Of a DNA stretch of 8,746 nucleotides, positions 5,972 to 8,746 are shown piece by piece; the stretch's first letter is position 1; each line of letters begins with the position of its first letter. The notes under the pieces are model-generated. The model had not been told where the DNA came from. It saw only the letters and a list, made by a program, of their open reading frames with translations, and did no database searches. A program made the position numbers and the translations under genes. The DNA comes from Fidelibacterota bacterium (GTDB lineage Bacteria > Fidelibacterota > Marinisomatia > Marinisomatales > UBA1611): assembly GCA_015658495.1 (NCBI GenBank), contig DQOT01000136.1:1-8746 (forward strand), read 5' to 3'.

Positions 5972-6590
5972 ATCATTGCCTATCAAAAAAGCGGTAAAGT
6001 CCCTTAAAAGATCTGACCCGGAATTATCCATACTTTTGGATGCCTTTGTGATTGAAGATTTGACACCGGAAACAGATTATTTTAAATCCCTGACCCGTGC
6101 CATTATTTATCAGCAACTCAGTGGCAAAGCAGCAAAAACAATTGCGGACCGATTCATTGCTTTATATGATGGAAAGGATTATCCAACACCGAATGATGTG
6201 CTTGATACAGATCATGAAATTCTTCGTTCTGTTGGACTCTCAAACGCCAAGGCAAAATATATCAAGAATATTGCTCAGGCCTTTTTGGACGGAACTGTGG
6301 ATCATCAAAATCTTGTGAATTTGTCCGATGAAGAAATCATGGAACAACTTATTGCCATCAAAGGGGTTGGACCGTGGACGGTCCAAATGTTTCTCATGTT
6401 TACACTGAACCGTCCAGATGTGTTTCCCGCGGGTGACTTGGGTGTTCAAAAAGGATTTCAACAGTATTTTAAATTAAAGAAATTACCATCGCCAAAAATC
6501 ATGGAAAAAAGAGCCAAAAAATGGAAGCCTTACCGAACCGTGGCGTCTCTTTATTTCTGGAAAGTGGTCGATGGTCCATTTGAGTGGTAA
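5952..6590 (+). CDS. alkA: DNA-3-methyladenine glycosylase II-type (AlkA-like HhH-GPD) DNA repair enzyme
   Basis: The 212-residue product belongs to the HhH-GPD superfamily, which flips out damaged bases and cuts the N-glycosidic bond to begin base-excision repair. IIYQQLSGKAA (51-61) is the usual signature of the first helices. KGVGPWTV (137-144) is the helix-hairpin-helix DNA-binding motif, and FPAGDLGVQKG (158-168) holds the catalytic Asp, D162. WKPYRTVASLYFW (191-203) is the typical C-terminal helix. No iron-sulfur cysteine cluster is present, which fits AlkA rather than Nth/MutY. It lacks the extra N-terminal domain of E. coli AlkA and is therefore a short form. The frame is open from 5874, but ATG at 5952, with GCGGGA upstream, gives the normal family length and overlaps the methyltransferase gene by only 20 bases. 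Confidence 0.92.
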   Translation: MSAQKPESLPIKKAVKSLKRSDPELSILLDAFVIEDLTPETDYFKSLTRAIIYQQLSGKAAKTIADRFIALYDGKDYPTPNDVLDTDHEILRSVGLSNAKAKYIKNIAQAFLDGTVDHQNLVNLSDEEIMEQLIAIKGVGPWTVQMFLMFTLNRPDVFPAGDLGVQKGFQQYFKLKKLPSPKIMEKRAKKWKPYRTVASLYFWKVVDGPFEW

Positions 6591-6591
6591 A

Positions 6592-7218
6592 ATGATCACA
6601 ACAATATTTTTTGACATCGGTGGTGTATTGCTGAATGTCCATCCCGAGCGAACGGTCCAGTATTTAAGCGATTGCACCGACGTATCTATGGAAGAGATCC
6701 GCAGGCGATTTCCTATGGCAGCCCATGATGACTATGAAAAAGGGTATCTCACAGACAAAGAATGGTTTTTGGCTATAAAGGAATCATTACCGCAGCCTTG
6801 TTGCTTAAAAGAATCTGACTTTTGGCATGCTTGGGAACTCCTTTTGGGCGAAGAAAAGGAGACGGTACAAATCCTGGAAGATTTATCGGACAACTATTCT
6901 GTGTGGCTTTTGTCAAACACAAATCCTCAGCATATTAAGGAAGAGATAGAAAAGCGGTATGCATTTCCACATCTGGTGGAGGGGGCAGTATATTCTTTCG
7001 ATGTGGGCTTACGAAAACCAGATAAAGTGATTTTTTTAACCGCAGCTATGTTGGCTGGGACACGACCTGAACAATCCATTTTTATTGATGATGTAGATAA
7101 GAACGTGTCTGCCGCAAACGAAGTCGGATTTACGGGGATCCATTTTAAATCCATCGAACAATTAAGAGAAGATCTGGTGCAAATGGGTCTCATAAAAAAA
7201 GAAAAGATTATACGATGA
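6592..7218 (+). CDS. HAD-superfamily (subfamily IA) hydrolase lacking the second motif I aspartate
   Basis: The 208-residue product has the HAD fold with an alpha-helical cap. Motif I is FFDIGGVLLN, with nucleophile D8; position 10, usually Asp as the general acid/base, is Gly. Motif II is S108 in WLLSNTN, motif III is K142 in GLRKPD, and motif IV is D166/D167 in IFIDDVDKN. The cap lies about 15-95. The DxGGVL variant is found in some YihX-like and epoxide-hydrolase-type HADs, so activity may still exist but is not certain. The substrate is unknown, with a phosphate ester or dehalogenation as options. The start at 6592 begins the canonical MITTIFFDIGG and is one base past the glycosylase stop; the alternative ATG at 6571 would add seven residues. 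It overlaps the next gene by 4 bases (ATGA). Confidence 0.88.
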   Translation: MITTIFFDIGGVLLNVHPERTVQYLSDCTDVSMEEIRRRFPMAAHDDYEKGYLTDKEWFLAIKESLPQPCCLKESDFWHAWELLLGEEKETVQILEDLSDNYSVWLLSNTNPQHIKEEIEKRYAFPHLVEGAVYSFDVGLRKPDKVIFLTAAMLAGTRPEQSIFIDDVDKNVSAANEVGFTGIHFKSIEQLREDLVQMGLIKKEKIIR

Positions 7219-8746
7219 AACAAATATTAGCCATTTTGATCTTGGCAACAAGTTTACTGCAGGCCACCGGTGCCTGGATGATAAGCGGAAGAACCCACCC
7301 TGAATTAAAATGGTACACCCTCGAAACGGATCATTTTGATGTGCATTACCACGAGGGCATCCGGGACATTGCGGTTAAGGGTGCATCCATCGCTGAACAG
7401 GTACGTCCCATATTAATGGAACAAATGGGCTTGGACACACTTCGCAGGTTGGATATTGTTTTTACCACCGAAGATGAAGTACTGAATGGATTCGCCATGC
7501 CCAGTAACCACACTGTCATTTGGGTGGATCAAAATGATGCGGCTTTGTGGGTGGGTGATGAAAAATGGATGCGGACAGTGTTAGCCCACGAACTTCAGCA
7601 TTTGGCCTTTTTCAATACGGTCAAAACGTGGCTGCCGGAACCAATGAATTCTCTGTTTGCCGGTGTGCCGGGATGGATCGTGGAAGGCTTGGCGGAATAT
7701 TATACAGAAAAATGGCGCCCATTTCGTTTCGATATTTCTCACAAAAGCCATGTGATAGGGAATACAGTTCACAAGATCAGGGATCCCCATAATGATGGTT
7801 TTTCCAAAAGCCTTTATCTTGCTGACCGCTTTGGCGATTCCACCATTGTTAAAATTTTGAATGAACGGAATAAGGCAGGATTGCTGGATTTTAAAAAATC
7901 CTTCAAGAAACATACGGGCGTGAAACTGAAGCAATTCAATGAGGACTGGCGCAGGCACATGAATACGTTTTTCTTTGGCCAGCGCGCCCAAAAAGAACGG
8001 GTAGAAGATGTAGGTAAAGTACACAAACTGCCATTGAAAAGAATGGCAGCTTTTGATTATTTCAATGATTCATTGCGTGTGGCTATGGTTGGGCAACTTT
8101 CAAAAGGCCAGGGAGATCTATCTTTGGTGGTGGCCACACGAGACACTGCCAAAGAAAATAAAGAATGGAAAAAGAGAGTTGAAAAAGCAGAAAAAAAAGG
8201 TGAGAAACCAAAAAAAGTAAAACCCAAATGGAAAATCAAAGAATATGACCATGGCATATTTGGTGAATTGATACAAAACCTGGATGTTGCCCCAGATGGA
8301 AAATCCATCATTTATCCTAAATACAGATTTGGTCAACACCAATCTCTCCAGTTTGGAATTTGGAAGTTAGATATCGAATCCAAGAAAAAGACATTGCTCA
8401 CTCCACACATGCGTGCAAATTATCCCCAATACTCCCCTGATGGCAGCAAGATAGTTTTTGTCGCCCACGAGAACTCAACAACCCAACTTTATACCATGAA
8501 TGCGGACGGTAGTGATATTAAACCTTTAACAATGAATGAAGGAGACACCCAGATCATTACACCCGTGTGGCGCCCAGATGGGAAGGCTATTGCCTTCGCC
8601 CAATCCGATCCGGATGGGCTCATGGATATTCATATGATAAATCTTGAGACGGGACGTGTCAGCCAGATTACGGATAGCCATGAAGGAGATTTTGCTCCGA
8701 TTTGGCATCCCGATGGCAATAAGATCTCCTATACCGGATTGTACGA
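7215..8746 (+). CDS. Secreted gluzincin (peptidase MA-like) with TolB/PD40-type propeller; 3' end cut by window edge
   Basis: ATG at 7215 overlaps the HAD stop (ATGA). At least 510 codons are open to the right edge. Residues 1-20 form a signal peptide ending near ATG-A, so it is exported. LAHELQH (H125, E126, H129) followed by WIVEGLAEYY (E157) is a HExxH...E gluzincin zinc site, like the peptidase MA family. From about 356 on, PD40-like strands repeat: VAPDG (358), YSPDG (406), WRPDG (452) and WHPDG (497), each followed by a hydrophobic strand, with LYTMNADGSDI and IHMINLETG between. This indicates a C-terminal beta-propeller like those of TolB and DPP-type proteins. A Lys-rich insert (about 313-344, with KKRVEKAEKKGEKPKK) precedes the first blade. 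It probably sits at the outer membrane or in the periplasm and cleaves proteins there; the substrate is unknown. The C-terminus lies outside the window. Confidence 0.88.
   Translation, partial: MKQILAILILATSLLQATGAWMISGRTHPELKWYTLETDHFDVHYHEGIRDIAVKGASIAEQVRPILMEQMGLDTLRRLDIVFTTEDEVLNGFAMPSNHTVIWVDQNDAALWVGDEKWMRTVLAHELQHLAFFNTVKTWLPEPMNSLFAGVPGWIVEGLAEYYTEKWRPFRFDISHKSHVIGNTVHKIRDPHNDGFSKSLYLADRFGDSTIVKILNERNKAGLLDFKKSFKKHTGVKLKQFNEDWRRHMNTFFFGQRAQKERVEDVGKVHKLPLKRMAAFDYFNDSLRVAMVGQLSKGQGDLSLVVATRDTAKENKEWKKRVEKAEKKGEKPKKVKPKWKIKEYDHGIFGELIQNLDVAPDGKSIIYPKYRFGQHQSLQFGIWKLDIESKKKTLLTPHMRANYPQYSPDGSKIVFVAHENSTTQLYTMNADGSDIKPLTMNEGDTQIITPVWRPDGKAIAFAQSDPDGLMDIHMINLETGRVSQITDSHEGDFAPIWHPDGNKISYTGLY

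Noticed and set aside
6571..6591. Upstream start for the HAD hydrolase at 6571
   Set aside because: ATG 6592 begins directly at the canonical MITTIFFDIGG; the seven extra residues are not typical of the family.
7581..8024. Minus-strand ORF of 147 codons opposite the gluzincin gene
   Set aside because: It is antisense to the HELQH-encoding region, shows no known motif, and the plus frame is clearly coding.
1..8746. tRNA, rRNA, CRISPR array, insertion sequence or riboswitch
   Set aside because: None of the conserved hallmarks (regular spaced direct repeats, transposase motifs, tRNA-like arms) was seen on reading the window. A cobalamin riboswitch before the B12-subunit gene was considered, but the 144-base gap is short and no B12-box was recognised.

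Overview
The window looks like chromosomal DNA from an AT-rich bacterium of the FCB supergroup, possibly Marinimicrobia (Neomarinimicrobiota) or a neighbouring lineage. The clues are two pieces of PNPFNP-style C-terminal sorting domain (FALHPPYPNP at the left edge, and a GIYFVEL...KLILLK tail in a 72-residue ORF), a family M43 metallopeptidase fused to a Gly-rich beta-helix, a Bacteroidetes-like promoter match, and weak Shine-Dalgarno sites. The phylum is an inference, not a measurement. No rRNA, tRNA, CRISPR array, transposase or prophage gene was found. Both edges cut through genes.

Layout. (1) Positions 1-2730, minus strand: a large secreted M43 metallopeptidase/beta-helix protein whose C-terminus lies beyond position 1. 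It is preceded on the same strand, 32 bases upstream, by a 72-codon ORF that consists of little more than a signal peptide and the end of a sorting domain. (2) 2731-2874: divergent intergenic region. (3) 2875-5089, plus strand: a tight cluster of three genes, namely a stand-alone B12-binding small subunit of an acyl-CoA mutase, a TPR protein starting 2 bases after its stop, and an M24 Xaa-Pro peptidase 9 bases later. (4) 5090-5236: an AT-rich gap holding an imperfect palindrome that resembles a decayed dispersed repeat, and a clean 9-bp dyad. (5) 5237-8746, plus strand: a second tight cluster with overlapping or abutting genes. It encodes a SAM-dependent methyltransferase, a short AlkA-type DNA glycosylase (20-base overlap), a HAD hydrolase (1-base gap) and a secreted gluzincin peptidase with a PD40/TolB-like propeller (ATGA overlap). 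The last gene is cut by the right edge.

How the genes fit together. The window carries two exported zinc peptidases from different clans, a metzincin (HEVGHYFGLYH) and a gluzincin (HELQH plus a downstream Glu), and a cytoplasmic dipeptidase-type enzyme, so peptide use is a recurrent theme. The B12-binding subunit points to odd-chain or branched acyl-CoA metabolism, with its catalytic large subunit encoded elsewhere. The methyltransferase/AlkA/HAD trio may be co-translated, but a shared pathway is not shown by sequence alone. I found no convincing new defence or mobile system. The most unusual items are the cargo-less export-signal ORF, the domain apparently inserted inside the M43 catalytic domain, and the palindromic remnant between the two plus-strand clusters.
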